Source: Phylloscopus collybita
Taxonomy: Eukaryota; Chordata; Aves; Passeriformes; Phylloscopidae
Assembly (NCBI GenBank): GCA_027886175.1
Contig: JAJNNQ010000077.1
Span: 6,046,400-6,110,399 of the forward strand
Reading direction: 5' to 3'
Length of the DNA: 64,000 nucleotides
Position 1 is the stretch's first letter; each line of letters begins with the position of its first letter. The notes beneath the pieces are model-generated. The model searched no databases. It worked only from the letters and a program-made list of their open reading frames with translations, and was not told where the DNA came from. This document shows, piece by piece, positions 11,321 to 22,878 of the stretch. A program made the position numbers and the translations under genes.

Positions 11321-11709
11321 TGCTCGGGGGGAAACTGAGGCAAGGACGAAGATAAAAGACAAAAGGTGCTCTTAATCCTTCAGGAACACAGTCCCACAGT
11401 TTAATGCAGAACCTACTCCATGCAGCTTGGGGGAGTTAAGAGAGGAATTCAGAGACAGATTCCCTGCCAGAGGGCAGTTTTATGCCCTCTGCCAAGGAGG
11501 GGGAGGGGAGGGGGTCTACCAGCCAGTGGGGACTGACCTGGGGGAGGTGAGGCATAGGTGGTGTCAGGGAGAGGGGATTCAGTGCAGGGGCTCATGGGAA
11601 GGTACAGCAAATACTTTGTGTGAACACATATAACAGAAACACCCAGTGCAATATAACAAAGTGAACTAACTACTTAGTGCAATACAACATCTCAGCCTTT
11701 TCTGTTACA
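11321..11709 (-). mobile_element. 3' LTR of class II ERV fragment
   Basis: Read on the minus strand this 389-base segment begins TGTAACAG and ends CCGAGCA, giving TG...CA termini. It has a GCATAAAA TATA-like box, an ATTAAA signal and a T/C-rich U5. It lies immediately downstream of the integrase and env-leader remnants of the same orientation, so it is read as the 3' LTR of that element. Confidence 0.65.
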
Positions 11710-11735
11710 ATAAAACTGAAAGACACGTTTCAGGC

Positions 11736-12029
11736 CTATTCTGATGCAGAATATGTTTTTGCCCACCACTTTTGATTTGCAGACAGTTTTGGCTGCTCTT
11801 GGCCTGCAAGCTCTGCATGGCTGACTTCTGAGGTGGTAGGGATTAAACCATTGAGGGCCTTTAAAACTAGGCAGCGAAGAAATCCAAACGCCAACACAAT
11901 TAAAAACAAGTCAACAAAAAGCAACAGGATTGTAAAAGGAAACACAAACACAAAGCACATTAACAATCTGAGATCTTCCAGAAGTAACCCGATTTTTAAG
12001 AAGGCTCTGTCTTCTCTTTCCAGCGGCAC
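11736..12029 (-). pseudogene. ERV env leader remnant
   Basis: A 97-codon open frame lies directly downstream of the integrase remnant and upstream of the 3' LTR. It carries a long hydrophobic stretch rich in Phe, Leu and Val (about residues 28-55), the position and character expected of a retroviral Env signal region. No surface or transmembrane subunit follows, so most of env is deleted. The assignment rests on position and hydrophobicity only. Confidence 0.45.
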
Positions 12030-12079
12030 CTTCTTTTTGAATTGATGGCTGCTAGCTTCTCATCATCTTCTGTTGGTGC

Positions 12080-12890
12080 TGGGTTTTTGGGAACAAAAGG
12101 TTTTACCACTTTTGGGGTATCCAGCGTGGGCCCAAGGGGGTGGATAGGCACATGTAGCCACATCCCCAGGTCATGAGCTCATAGGGACCTTTGATCTCCC
12201 AGGTTTCTGGGTCCCTAATCAAAACTGGTGGACGCTGTGACAGCTTAAATTGATTACTGCTGTTAGAGCGATGTACCACTGGAGGACTCCTGTTTTCAAA
12301 TGAACAATTCAGAAAGTTAATGGTAAACAAGGCTTTGCAGAGTTTTTGTGTTGGTGACATCCATGCTGTGGAACTGTCTTGCCCAGCCAGGACCTTTTTG
12401 AGCATCTGGTGGGCACGCTCGACCACAGCTTAGCCTGTGGGGGAGTGAGGGATGCCTGTTATATGTTCCATTCCCCACTGCTGGACAAACTGCAGGAATT
12501 CCTTGCTTTTGTACACTGGGCCATTGTCAGTTTTGATTTTCTTAGGGATCCCCAGTACTGAAAAGGCTTGCACGAGATGTTCCTTGGCATGTGCAGCCAT
12601 TTCTCCTGTGTGGGCAGAGGCATAAACTGCGTTTGAACAGGTGTCAATGCTCACATGCACATAATTTTGGCGTCTGAAACTAGGAATGTGTGTGATGTCT
12701 GTCTGCTACTCTTGGCAGCTTCCAAGCCGTCTGGGGTTAACCCCCATTGTAGGGGAGTTTGTAGAAGAGCGAGGTCACAGTCTATTGATAGGAGGTTTGA
12801 ACAATCCTTGCTATCAGGGAACAGTAGGGATTCTTGTACTGTGCCTGCTGTGTACTGTGCTGTTCCTACATTGCCTTGAATTAGCAAAAA
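12080..12890 (-). pseudogene. ERV class II (beta-like) integrase remnant
   Basis: This is a broken piece of retroviral pol. On the minus strand it shows an integrase core with the first catalytic Asp in VSIDTC, the second in KTDNGP and the Glu in VVERAHQ. It then shows the beta-retrovirus-type C-terminal signature with GPRWIP. The reading frame shifts near 12655 and a stop interrupts the core just before the catalytic Glu (near 12427). Gag, protease and reverse transcriptase are absent. Nothing here can give a working enzyme. In mobile elements of this class integrase joins viral DNA to the host chromosome. Confidence 0.85.
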
Positions 12891-12899
12891 GGTAGCAAA

Positions 12900-13218
12900 T
12901 GTAATAACTCATTGGTCCTTCTCACAGGTGCTTCCCCTCAGAAGCTGAAGACATGTAACAACTTGTTGTACCTTCTCATTGATGCTGAAGACAGAAATGC
13001 TGATCATAAGACAGAACAAAGAAGAATTTGCTGCCAAAAGACGTGAACCAATGAGCAATCATTTAGAGTGCTTGAATATGAGATTCTAACCAATCAACAA
13101 CTGTTTAGTTGTGCCTGCTTTTACTCTGTAACCACATAAATATAGGGAATAAAGAATAAACGAGGAGATCAAACCTAATCATAATGATGTCCATTTGATA
13201 CTCGGCTCCTTCCTCACA
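12900..13218 (+). mobile_element. Solo LTR, plus orientation
   Basis: A 319-base segment starts TGTAATAACT and ends CCTCACA, with an ATAAATATAGG promoter-like box and overlapping AATAAAGAATAAA signals near 13150-13160. It faces the opposite way to the adjoining beta-like ERV fragment, so it is not that element's 5' LTR. No matching target duplication is visible. Confidence 0.6.
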
Positions 13219-15005
13219 CTTTCCATGGGTCCCCATAGTGTCACAATGGTCCCTTTGCTTCCATGAGGCCTTGCAGTGTCAAAATGGTTTCCTTGGTTCC
13301 ATGGAAAGGAACAATGCACAATGAACAATGCACAACTGCACAATGACACAGTGGCCCCTTGGTTCCATGAGGCCTCAGAGTGTCACAATGGTCTCCATGC
13401 TTCCAGATAGTCCTGCAGTGTCACAGTGGTGCCTTGGTTCTATTGGGCTCCTCAGGAACTCAACGGCCCCTTGGCTGCATGAGGCCCAGCTGTGTCACAC
13501 TGGCCCCTTGCTTCCATTGGGCCCTGTGGTGTCACAATTGTCCCCCCTTGCTTCCATGAGGCCTTCAGTGTCACAGGGGTCTCCTTGGTACCACAGTATC
13601 ACAACTGACCCTTGGTTCAGTGAAGCCCTGCAGTGTCACAATGGTCTCCTTGGTGTTGCCACGCTTCGTGCCTGCCATGTTTTCGTTTTGGGAAATTCTG
13701 TTCCCAGGCACTCTCCTGGTACACAAGGTCACATAACGTAAACTACCTTGTTTTGTACAATTTTCCCAGAGGAGGGATTTTCGCGTGGTGGTCTCTGGAA
13801 CTGACCAATGGTTCCCAAAGGTCCCACCTCTAAGGTGGGCACATCTGTAAAAGCATAAAAGTAGCCCGAGAAATAAACCGGTGGCTCCTCCTGGATGGGG
13901 AGTCCCACAGCCTTCTAATCACTCCCTGCCTCCGTTTATTGTGTTGAACAGCGACACCGTGGCTCCGCAAGGTCCTGCAGAGCCCCTTGATTCAACAAGG
14001 CCTCAATGTATCATAATGTTCTCCAGGATTCCTTGAGGGCCTGCGATGTCACAATGGACCTTTGGTTCCATGATGCCCCATAGCGTCACGATTGTATCCT
14101 TGGTTCCACAGTGTCAGAATGGACCCTTCATCCCATGCAGACCCAGAGTGTTCACTGTGCTACCCTTGATTCCATGAGGCCCTGCTATGTCATAATGGCT
14201 CCTTGGTTCCAGTGGGTTCCAAAGTGTCATAAAAGTCTCCACTCTCCCATGAGGCCCTGCAATGTCACTGTGGTCCCCTTGGTTCCACAAGGCAGCAGAA
14301 TGTAACAATGGACTCTTGGTTCCATGAGGTTCCTCAGTCACAATGGCCCCTTGGCTCCATGTGGCCAAGCTGTTTCACAGTGGTTCCTGGTTCCATGAGG
14401 CCACACAGAGTTGCAATGGAGCCTTGGTTCCATGAGACCTTGCTATGTCACAATGGAGTTCTGGTTCCATGAGCTTTCATACTGCCAACAACAGTCTCCT
14501 TGGTTCTGTAGTGTCACCATGGACCCTTGGTTCCATGAGGTCCCACAGTAGAACATGGTCACTTGGGTTCCGTGAAGTTCAGCAGTGTCACAATGGCCTC
14601 CTTGCTTCTACAAGGCCTTGCTGTGTCAGAATGGTCCCTTTGGTTCCACGAGGCCCCACAGTGTCACCATGGTCTCCTTAGATCCACATTGTCATGATGG
14701 ACCTTCCATTCCCTGCAGCCCTGGTGTGTCACAGTGGTCCCTTGGTTCCATGAGTTTCTGGACTATCAGGAATGGTTCCCTTGCTCAAACAAGGCCTTGC
14801 TGTGTCAAAATGGACTCTTGGTTCCATGAAGCCTTTCTCTGTCACAATGTACTTTGGATTCCATGAGGTTCCATAGTGTCACAATGAACTCCCTGGATCT
14901 GCAGTATCACAATGGACCATTGGTTCCATGAGGCTGTGATGTCTCACAAAGGATTTCGGTTCCATGAGGTTCCGAGGTGTCACAGTAGACCCCTTGGTTC
15001 TCTGT
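13219..15005 (-). repeat. ~40-bp satellite array S2 (reversed)
   Basis: About 1.5 kb of degenerate units carry CCTTGGTTCCATGAGG and TGTCACAATGG. This is the reverse complement of arrays S1 and S3. It is interrupted by a 303-base solo LTR at 13654-13956. Frames rich in Met-Ser-Gln-Trp and Pro-Leu-Gly-Ser reflect the unit and are not proteins. Confidence 0.9.
13654..13956 (+). mobile_element. Solo LTR inside satellite S2
   Basis: A 303-base LTR begins TGTTGCCACG and ends CAGCGACA. It is flanked by a 6-base near-perfect target duplication, CCTTGG (13648-13653) and CCGTGG (13957-13962). The satellite phrase is restored when the insert is removed. A GCATAAAAG box and an AATAAA lie near 13850-13880. 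Six-base duplications fit class II retroviruses. Confidence 0.8.
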
Positions 15006-15945
15006 GGCCGCGTAATAAGCAAATGTCCAAAATATCAGAACAAGACTCCTTAACACTAATTTGGTGTTTAGGAAGGCATCACTTATTCAGGATTGAGGTC
15101 CAACATGCAATAACTCATAACTTTACATGGACATGTGATTTTAAAACTGTTACTTGTATACAATCACTACATGTGTATTACAATTTAGCCATCACAATAA
15201 AACCCACCTCAAGTTTCCAGATTCACTCCTTGTTTTCTCTATCATTGCACTCTTGAGCCTGATGTCTTCTTCTTCTCTTGCAACCATCCTTGCTGGGAAA
15301 GCAGGCCCTGCATGCCTTGATTTTGTTCTAAAAGTTCACAGGCACAGTAAAAATGGAATGAACCCTTTTGGTATCCAGCCCAAGGCTCTGTGTGCCCAGG
15401 CAGAGGCAGGCAGGACGCAGAGCTGTCAGCAAAGGAAGGGCCCAGCCAGGTGGGGCAGCCGCGGGTGACGACAGCCTGCAGGGACAGAGGCACAGGGCAT
15501 GGACACCGTAGGACAGCCTGGGCTGCACAGGCCACAGGGATGGGCAGCAGCTGCAAGGCCCTGACACAGCCAACTCCTGCAGCACTTGGGCCATGGCTGC
15601 TGGCCCTGGGCCTGAGCCAGCAGGAGGGGACAAGTGACCCTTGCAGGCCTGCAAGGGCCTCATGGCCTCCTTGTCCCTGCTCAGCAGCCTGGCAGGGGCT
15701 GCCCCATGGTGCTGCCCTTGGCATTGCACATCCCCACATCCCAGTGGCCTGGGAAGAGGCCTGAGCAAAGAGGGAGGGACAGGATGTGCCTTGGCAGGGG
15801 CTGGGGCTCAGGCCTTGGCCCTTTGCATTCCTGAAACACATCCAGGTTTGCTCAGCATCAGAGACACCTTTGCCTTGTTTGTCCCCACCTGTCCTCACTG
15901 CCTGCAGGGTTCTGCTCACACTGGAACCTGGGCACACTTTCATGT
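15006..15945. other. No gene seen
   Basis: The first ~230 bases are AT-rich, with an AATAAA near 15195, and may be part of an old LTR. The rest is GC-rich without recognisable coding content. Minus-strand open frames near 15240-15940 are low-complexity and unsupported. Confidence 0.45.
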
Positions 15946-15949
15946 GAGT

Positions 15950-16700
15950 TGTGTCCCTCAGCAGGACCCATTAAAACTTAAAGAAAGTTTGGACTGTGAA
16001 TCTGACTTGGAGTTCTTGAGAAGTTTTTTGAGCACATTCTGAGGGACTCAGTCTGATGTAAACAGCACCAAATCCCCAAGAGATTAATTAAAGTCCTTGT
16101 GCTTTGTCTGTGCTGATGAGCTGGGCTGGGCTCCTGGCACAGAGGCAGCAGCTCCTGGCAACCAAGAAGAGCTTAAAACTCATTTCTCTTGCTGAGCAGC
16201 TCTTTTCCCAGCCCAGCAGGGCTGGGGCACTGCCTGCAGCCACCCCGGGCTCAACACACAGGCACAGAGAGCTTCAATCACTCAGGGCTGGGAAGGGGCT
16301 GAGAAGGGACTGGGGGAGAATCACTGCCAGCCCTTGGCACAGGAACCTCTGGCTGCAGGACAATGCAGCTGCAGCTCCTGCAGGGATCTCCTCAAGCTGG
16401 AACAGCCCAATGCCTACAGACTCTGTGAGTACATTCTCTGATTCTCTCTTGTGCAGAGCAGCCAGGGCTGCCCAGGGCTGTGCTGCAGAGCAGGGTCCTG
16501 CAGCCCAGGGTGCTGTGCTGGCCCAGGGACTCTGCTGCCTGCCAGGGACAGCTCTCAGCCAGCCCTGGGAGCTGCTCACAGCACTGGGGGACAAGATCTG
16601 GGTGGAAGCAGACAGGTGGGAAGGCAGGGAAGTGTTCTCCTTGTGTGGTGAGGGTGCTGCATTGTTCAGGACTGCTCCTAGCAAAACATTCAACTGTAGA
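15950..16700 (+). repeat. Receptor upstream module, third copy (partial)
   Basis: About 15950-16110 holds one unit of the ~150-bp repeat, and 16100-16640 matches the CAG-rich block of the other arms. That block is at 41890-42200 in the same orientation and near 8200-8640 inverted. It lies upstream of the plus-strand receptor at 18062, so all three receptors keep pieces of one upstream module. Confidence 0.7.
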
Positions 16701-18061
16701 ACATTTCCAAGTAGATTATACAGAGAGCACAGTGAGGCAGTGAGAAATATATAAAAGGGAAAACCCTGCTTTTTAATTTACTGCTCTGTGTTGCCTGGAT
16801 GGGAAATTGGACATAGGTACTAACTTCTCAATTCAGGTTGAGAAAAAGAAAACAATTTCCTCTCAGATCTTAATGAACCAGGCAGTGACAGAAATCAGCA
16901 GAGGGTCCCTTGCAGGCAGCACCAGGGTTGCTTTTCCAGCCTCCTCAGGGTTGCTCTGAGGTTGCCATCAGAGCCTGCAGAGGCAGAGCTGCCCCTGGGC
17001 AGTGCCTGAGCTGGGAGGGCTTTGCAGGGCAGAGCTGAGCCCCCAGGGCTGGGCTGGGCTCTGGCAGCACTGGCAGGGCCCAGCCCTGGGCACAGGGAAG
17101 CAGCTGCAGGCAGGGGCAGCTCCAGGCAGCAGAGCCCTGGGCAGGCAGTGGGGGGAAAGTGCCCCCAAGCTGGGCTGTGATATTGAAAGTGCTCTCCAAA
17201 CCAAACTATTCCAGGATTAATTTTTTTTATAGATCCCCATGCCAGGACACTGCAAATGGGGCTGTCCCAGCTCCCTGTGCCTGGGGAGCTCCGGGCAGGG
17301 CAGGCTGGCAGGCTGGGAATGAGCTGACTCTCCTCCAGCAGTGCCATGGACAGGATGGCATGTCCATCCCTTGGTGTGTCCTGGGGATGCCATCCAAGCT
17401 GTCAGCTGCCTCCAGGGGACACTGGGGGACAGGAGTGTCCTTGGCCAGGGCTGGGGCTGAGACTCTGAGAAAGGCTGAGCTCTGCTGTGGCTCCCTCTGC
17501 TCTCAGCTGTGTCAGGCTGATTTCCAGAGGAGCACAGTGACTGCCCTGGATCTCAGAAACGGCAGCTGGGGATAGAGGGAGTGACAGAGCAGCTCTCCTC
17601 ACCCCTCACTGAGTTACAGCCAATGCTCTTGCCTTGCACAGTTCTCTCTGATCTCCCTGGGCACAGCAGGAGACCCTCTCCAACTGCCTTTGGCCATCAC
17701 CATTCCTTAGCCCTTGCACAGGAGATGCTGCCAAGCTCCTCTGCCTCAGGAGCACTTTGGGCTGATGAAGTCCAACCCCAGGCCTGACCCCTGTCCCTGT
17801 TCCCATGGCCCCACTGCTGCAGAGCAGAGCTGAGCCCTGGGTGTCCATGGGCAGAGCCCCTGCTGGTCACAGCAATGGGGCCAGATCCCAGCAGAGCTCC
17901 AGGCACAGGGCTGAGGGAAGGGCTCTGAGAAAAGGGGAGTTGGGTGGCACAGAGCAGCAGGGTCAGGGCTGGGAGAAAGGGCTTGGACATTGCTCAACAA
18001 ATTCTGCCCTGACTTGTCACTGTGTCCTCCTTCAGCAGGACTCCATGCCCAGAGTGAGGAA
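16701..18061. other. Receptor upstream region, no gene seen
   Basis: This is GC-rich DNA between the shared module and the receptor. A splice acceptor with the AG at 18037-18038 (CTCCTTCAGCAG) precedes the receptor ATG by about 24 bases and may end a 5'-UTR intron. Promoter elements cannot be placed with confidence. Confidence 0.45.
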
Positions 18062-18994
18062 ATGTCCAACAGCAGCTCCATCAGGCACTTCCTCCAGCTG
18101 GCATTGGCAGACAGGCGGCAGCTGCAGCTCCTGCACTTCTGCCTCTTCCTGGGCATCTCCCTGGCTGCCCTCCTGGGCAACGGCCTCATCATCAGCGCCG
18201 TAGCCTGCGGCCACCACCTGCACAGCCCCATGTTCTTCTTCCTGCTCAACCTGGCCCTCACTGACCTGGGCTGCATCTGCACCACTGTCCCCAAAGCCAT
18301 GCACAATTCCCTCTGGGACACCAGGAACATCTCCTACACAGGATGTGCTGCACAGCTCTTTTTCCTCCTGTTCTTCCTCTCAGCAGAGCTTTCCCTGCTG
18401 ACCATCATGTGCTACGACCGCTACGTGTCCATCTGCAAACCCCTGCACTACGGGACCCTGCTGGGCAGCAGAGCTTGTGCCCACATGGCAGCAGCTGCCT
18501 GGGCCAGTGCCTTTCTCAATGCTCTCATGCACACAGCCAATACATTTTCCCTGCCCCTGTGCCATGGCAATGCCCTGGGACAGTTCTTCTGTGAAATCCC
18601 ACACATCCTCAAGCTCTCCTGCTCACAGTCAAACATTGGGGAACTTGGGCTTCTTGCTGTTAGTATCTGTTTGGTATTTGGCTGTTTTGTGTTCATGGTT
18701 TTCTCCTATGTGCAGATCTTCAGGGCTGTGCTGAGGATCCCCTCTGAGCAGGGACGGCACAAAGCCTTTTCCACCTGCCTCCCTCACCTGGCCGTGCTCT
18801 CCCTGTTCATCAGCACTGCCACATTTTCTCACTTGAAGCCCCCCTCCATGTCCTCCCCATCCCTGGATCTGTCCCTGTCAGTTCTGTACTCGGTGGTGCC
18901 TCCAGCCCTGAACCCCCTCATCTACAGCCTGAAGAACCACGAGCTCAAAGCTGAAGTGTGGACATTGATCACTGAACGATTTCAGAAACATTAA
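18062..18994 (+). CDS. Olfactory receptor, OR14-like, intact
   Basis: A 310-residue single-exon odorant receptor with seven transmembrane segments. The ATG at 18062 is chosen because the product aligns from its first residue with the other two receptors. An in-frame extension to 17990 runs into 5'-UTR sequence. Family hallmarks are all present: the N-terminal Asn-Ser-Ser site, GN in TM1, LHSPMFFFLLNLALTD, MCYDRYVSICKPLHY, KAFSTCLPHL and PPALNPLIYSLKN. The N-terminal ~100 residues are almost the same as in the neighbours. The TM3 and TM5 regions (about residues 100-115 and 195-215) differ most. A poly(A) signal follows at 19025. The protein would couple to the olfactory G protein in sensory cilia; the ligand is unknown. 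Confidence 0.93.
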   Translation: MSNSSSIRHFLQLALADRRQLQLLHFCLFLGISLAALLGNGLIISAVACGHHLHSPMFFFLLNLALTDLGCICTTVPKAMHNSLWDTRNISYTGCAAQLFFLLFFLSAELSLLTIMCYDRYVSICKPLHYGTLLGSRACAHMAAAAWASAFLNALMHTANTFSLPLCHGNALGQFFCEIPHILKLSCSQSNIGELGLLAVSICLVFGCFVFMVFSYVQIFRAVLRIPSEQGRHKAFSTCLPHLAVLSLFISTATFSHLKPPSMSSPSLDLSLSVLYSVVPPALNPLIYSLKNHELKAEVWTLITERFQKH

Positions 18995-19024
18995 ACTGCT
19001 GGCCCGTTCCTGTAAATCACTTGT

Positions 19025-19030
19025 AATAAA
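19025..19030 (+). terminator. Poly(A) signal of the second receptor
   Basis: AATAAA lies 31 bases after the stop codon, in a flank conserved among the three receptors (TTGTAATAAAA.TCATCTTTGAT). Confidence 0.7.
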
Positions 19031-19189
19031 AATCATCTTTGATAGCACTTGTTGGTTTCATTTTGAGGGTTCTTTTCTCTCGGTTTTACTTTTTTAATCT
19101 TGCCAACAATGGAATGTTATTGTTTGTGCCATTTCTCATTTTGTTTCTCTCCACCTTCCCTGGCCACAGAATCTGTCAATGAGGAGCTG

Positions 19190-20105
19190 AGCTCTTGGTG
19201 ACTTTAAAACGAATAAGGGATCTGCCAGACATGTATCCTGCAGAGATGCCCCTTTGGTTCCCTTCTCTGCAGCTGCAGCAGCAATGTCTGTGTGCAGAGC
19301 TGGGGCAGATCAGTGCTGGCACAGCAGCTGTGCCCACCAGCAGCAGCAGCACTTGGTGCTGCCAGTGCTGCTGCCGTGGCCCTGCCCCGCTGCCCTTCTG
19401 GCCCTGCTGTTGCTGTAGGGCCTGAGTGCTCTCGGGGCCGGGCACAGGGCTGGGGGTGGCAGTGCCGGGGCTGCAGCAGGGACAGGCCATGGGCACTGCT
19501 GGCACAGCAGCAGTGCTGAGGCCTCAGGCCAGGGCCTGGGGGCTGCAGGCTCCTTGCCCAGGCTCTCTCCACAACACATTGCCCAGGCCAAGGCTGAGCA
19601 GAGAAAAGCCCTGCCAGCAGCCCCAGGCTGGCTGTGGGCAGGCTGGGGGCAAACAGCACGGCTGGGGCTCTGCAAGGGCCCTGGGCAAGCACACGGCAAG
19701 GAGCAGCAGAGCAGGGCCTGATCCATCCCCACTGCGCTGGACACCCCAGGCCAGCGGCCCACAGCCTCCTCATGCACCTGCCAACAACATCCCCCCTCTG
19801 CAGCCCTGGCCTCTCCCCCAGCTCACACAGCTGCCGCAGCCTTGCAGGCACAGCCACGGCAGCACTGCCTCAGGAGCCCCTGTTTGCCCTGCCCAGAGCA
19901 GGCCTGAGCACCCCCATGGGGTTGGTGTGGGGAGATGAAGCTGAGGGAGCACAAATGCCAGCAGGGCCTGGGGCCAGGAAGGGCTGGTGCACAGCAGGGA
20001 AACCCCTCAGGTTTGTGGTGGCCTCTGAAGTCAGAGCCAGAAAGTTTGTTCCCATGAGCTGGGAGTTTGCTGTGCCACTGCAGATGTTTCTCAGATCCAG
20101 CTGTC
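19190..20105. repeat. Olfactory-receptor 3'-flank module, copy 2
   Basis: Inverted, highly similar copy of 3640-4560. The long GC-rich open frames on both strands are duplicated with it. One carries a CAG/CTG run near 19338. No gene is supported. Confidence 0.8.
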
Positions 20106-20128
20106 ATTGGTTCAAGCAACAGTGATCA

Positions 20129-20378
20129 TGTCCAGGGGGGTTACAGCTGCCAGCAGGGAAACAGGCAGGACAAGTCTCTTTGTTAAACTCAAGAATCCAT
20201 TTTATTCCCTTCCACCCCAGGCCAGGGAGGAGGTGAGGACCAATAGGAAGAACAGGGGCAGGGTCATGAGTTTTATTGGGAATTCAGGGGAGGAGTCTTA
20301 AGGTTTGGGTCAAGGGAGGACGTAACACAAGTCCAGTAAGATCAGACTTCAGCCTTCTCAAAACAGGGGGACTCCACA
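20129..20378 (-). mobile_element. LTR, minus orientation
   Basis: On the minus strand this 250-base segment starts TGTGGAGTCCC and ends CCTGGACA. It has AATAAAACTC and GGGAATAAAATGG boxes and is preceded by a purine-rich AAATGGAGGAAT tract that could be a polypurine tract. Sequence at 20379-20870 may be the 3' end of the internal region, but shows no recognisable protein. Confidence 0.6.
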
Positions 20379-20981
20379 ATTCCTCCATTTATAAATTGAT
20401 TTTAACAAGGTGATTCTTGGGAATATGACCCCAGTTGTCACTGAAAGATGGGCAGGAGGCATCCACCAACCAGGGAATTCTGAATCACCTCAATGCAAAA
20501 TAGATTCCTATAAAATAACTGCAATGGATTAGATCACAGGCTTGTGGGTGAAAACTGTGGGTACCTAAGCTTTGCAACATCAACAAGAAATGAGAACCAT
20601 CCATTCCAAAAGGAATAAATAGAGGTAGAATGCTCTAGCATAAAATCAAAAGCCAGTTCCACCTCTGGCTTCATAGGGCTGTGGTGGAGGGATGTGGGTG
20701 TGACAGTCCTGACACTTTAGAGCTTGCTTGGAGTATGTTTCCACAAGGGGAAGAATAAAGGAGCAAGAATCTAAAGGACTGAACAAGAGAAGGGTGCATC
20801 CAAAGAGACAAGAGAAAGGCAATTGACTGAAACTATGCAGACCATTCCTGAAGGGCAGAGCCTCCTCAGGAACCTCATTTCACTGCATTCTCTTCACATC
20901 CAAGCTGGGCACCAGAATCTGTGGGTGCCCAGGGCCCCAGGACTCCATGGTTCCAGGAATCCCTGTGTGGAATCCATGGCT

Positions 20982-21353
20982 CTGTGACCTCACAGCCGGA
21001 CTCCAGGGCTGTCTCCTGGGCAGCCAGAGAACGTTGGTGCCAGCGGGAGGGGCGGCAGTGCAGGCACACTGACACTTGAGAGGCACCTGCTGCTGCACCT
21101 GCTGCTGGCACTGCTGTTGGCATTTCTGCTGGTGCTGGCACTGCTGCTGCCCCTGCTGGCAGTGCCCTGGGGTGGCAGAGCAGCAGCACCTGCAGCCCTG
21201 CAGCCTGCGAGGCGCTGGCAGCTCAGGGCAGAGCCCAATGACCCAGCTGGGATTGCACTCGAGGATGGACATGGAGAAGGGAATCTGTGCCCACATAGTG
21301 CTCAGAGCAGGTCTGGGGCAAGGAGGGAGGGAGGGAAGGAGGGTGGATGAATC
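20982..21353 (+). other. Leu-rich hydrophobic open frame, unassigned
   Basis: An open frame without an early ATG includes a CTG-coded hydrophobic run (about 21090-21170: Leu/Ala/Val, one Phe) long enough for a membrane segment, followed by an Arg/Ala/Gly-rich tail. The CTG bias could equally be a degenerate trinucleotide repeat; the minus strand reads as Gln/Cys-rich for the same reason. No family recognised. Confidence 0.2.
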
Positions 21354-21794
21354 CCCTTCCCACCACTACCAAGGGAAGGCCTTGGTGAGGGCAAGGGGGC
21401 CTTGAGCTGACACCCAGCCCTTCAGAGACCCAGCTGCCAGCTCCGGCTCAGCCCATACTGAGCGGGATTCCATCAGGCCTTGGCTCAAGGCAGTGGCAGG
21501 GGCAGAAGTGATGGCAGCAGCTGGAATGCAGGCCCATGCTTTCCTTCTCCCCAGCCCATTTGGCAACATCTGGGCAAGGTCTCCACTGTCTGTCTGCAGC
21601 CAGCTTGGGGGCCCTTCCTCTCCTCGTCCTGCTTGGGGGACTGAGCTTGGATTCTCTGTCATCCTCAATGCTGAACTTGTGTCTCCCCCAAACTGGTGAT
21701 TCAGCGTTTGTGTTTCCTGTGTCTCACACCTTCCTCCCCTTCCTCCTTCCCACCTGTTCACGGGTCTCTGGGCAGCTGGCTTTGGAACTTGCAG

Positions 21795-22490
21795 CAGCCA
21801 AGTTTTCCAAATTTTCCAAATTCCCCTCAAAAATTCCCCAAAATGAACCCCAAAATTTACCCCAAAATTCCCCTCAAATTCTCCAAAACCTCCCAAAATT
21901 CCCCAAAATCTCTCAAAATTCCTCAAACTTTTCCTCAAAATTCCCCTAACTTTCCTCAATTCCCCCCAAATTCCCCAAAATTCTCCCCCAATTACCCAAA
22001 TTTACCCAATTTCCATTAAAATCACCCAAGACGACCTCAAATGACCCAAAAGTCCCTCAAATTCCCCAAAGTTTCTGAAATTTTCCCCAAAATTCCCCTC
22101 AAATTCTCCAAAGTTTTCCTCAAAATTCCCCAAATTTTCCCCATAATTCCCCAGTATCTCCCAAAATTCCTCAAAATTTTCCTCTGAATTCACCAAATTT
22201 TCCTACATCCCCCAAAATGACCCAAAATTTCTCCAATTTTTCCCTTAAATCCCCCAAAATCTCAAAAAATTCCCCCAAATTTCCCTCTAAATCCCCCAAG
22301 TTTTCTCAAATTTCCTCCAAAATTCCCCTCAAATTCTCCAAAACCTCCCAAAATTCCCCAAAGCTTCCCCAAATTCCCTCAGATCTCCCAAATCCCCCCA
22401 AATTTTCCTCAGATGTCCCCATATTTTCCTAAATTTCCCCCAAAATTCCTCAAAATGACCCCCAAATGACCCAAAACTTCCATCAAATTC
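21795..22490. repeat. Degenerate AATTCCCC/CCCCAAAATT repeat
   Basis: About 700 bases of short, irregular units such as CCAAAATTCCCC and CTCAAATT. The plus strand is C/A/T-rich and almost free of G. The same type fills 59676-61690 and, reversed, 61730-62990. Open frames rich in Pro-Lys-Phe-Ser are artefacts. Confidence 0.85.
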
Positions 22491-22878
22491 CCCGAATACA
22501 AAGGGAGGGGACAGACTACCTCCCAATGGGAGACAAGGTGGGAGTGGAACAGGGTTGGAGGGACATGTAGGGCAGCAAATGAGGGTGCCTGGGGAGGGAT
22601 CCCCTCTGTCCTTGCCCTATCACTCAATGCTCCTCTCTGAACTTTCTGGAAGCTGGGAGGAGCAGCTGGGTGACAGACAAGACCCAGAGGAGGGGGCTGG
22701 GGGGAGAACAGAAGGAGGATTGACAACTGGAACAGAACTGTCAGGGAAAGAGAGGGGAGACAAGGGAACAGACCATCAAACAGAATATAACAGGGAGCAA
22801 AACCAACGACACAATACAACACTTCTTGAGGCAGTACAGTCTGAATCTGGGCTCTTTCCTCCTTTCTCTCTCTTTCAG

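Noticed and set aside
13328..14866. Frames rich in Met-Ser-Gln-Trp, Pro-Leu-Gly-Ser in satellite S2 and their S1/S3 counterparts
   Set aside because: Translation of a ~40-base satellite unit; they change frame with unit length and have no start context.
20880..21296. Gln/Cys-rich minus-strand frame
   Set aside because: Reverse reading of a CTG-rich stretch; no cysteine spacing of a known domain.
21366..22526. Phe/Glu/Gly-rich and Pro/Lys/Asn-rich frames, and similar ones at 59448-62966
   Set aside because: Read from the degenerate AATTCCCC repeats; amino-acid content follows the repeat words.
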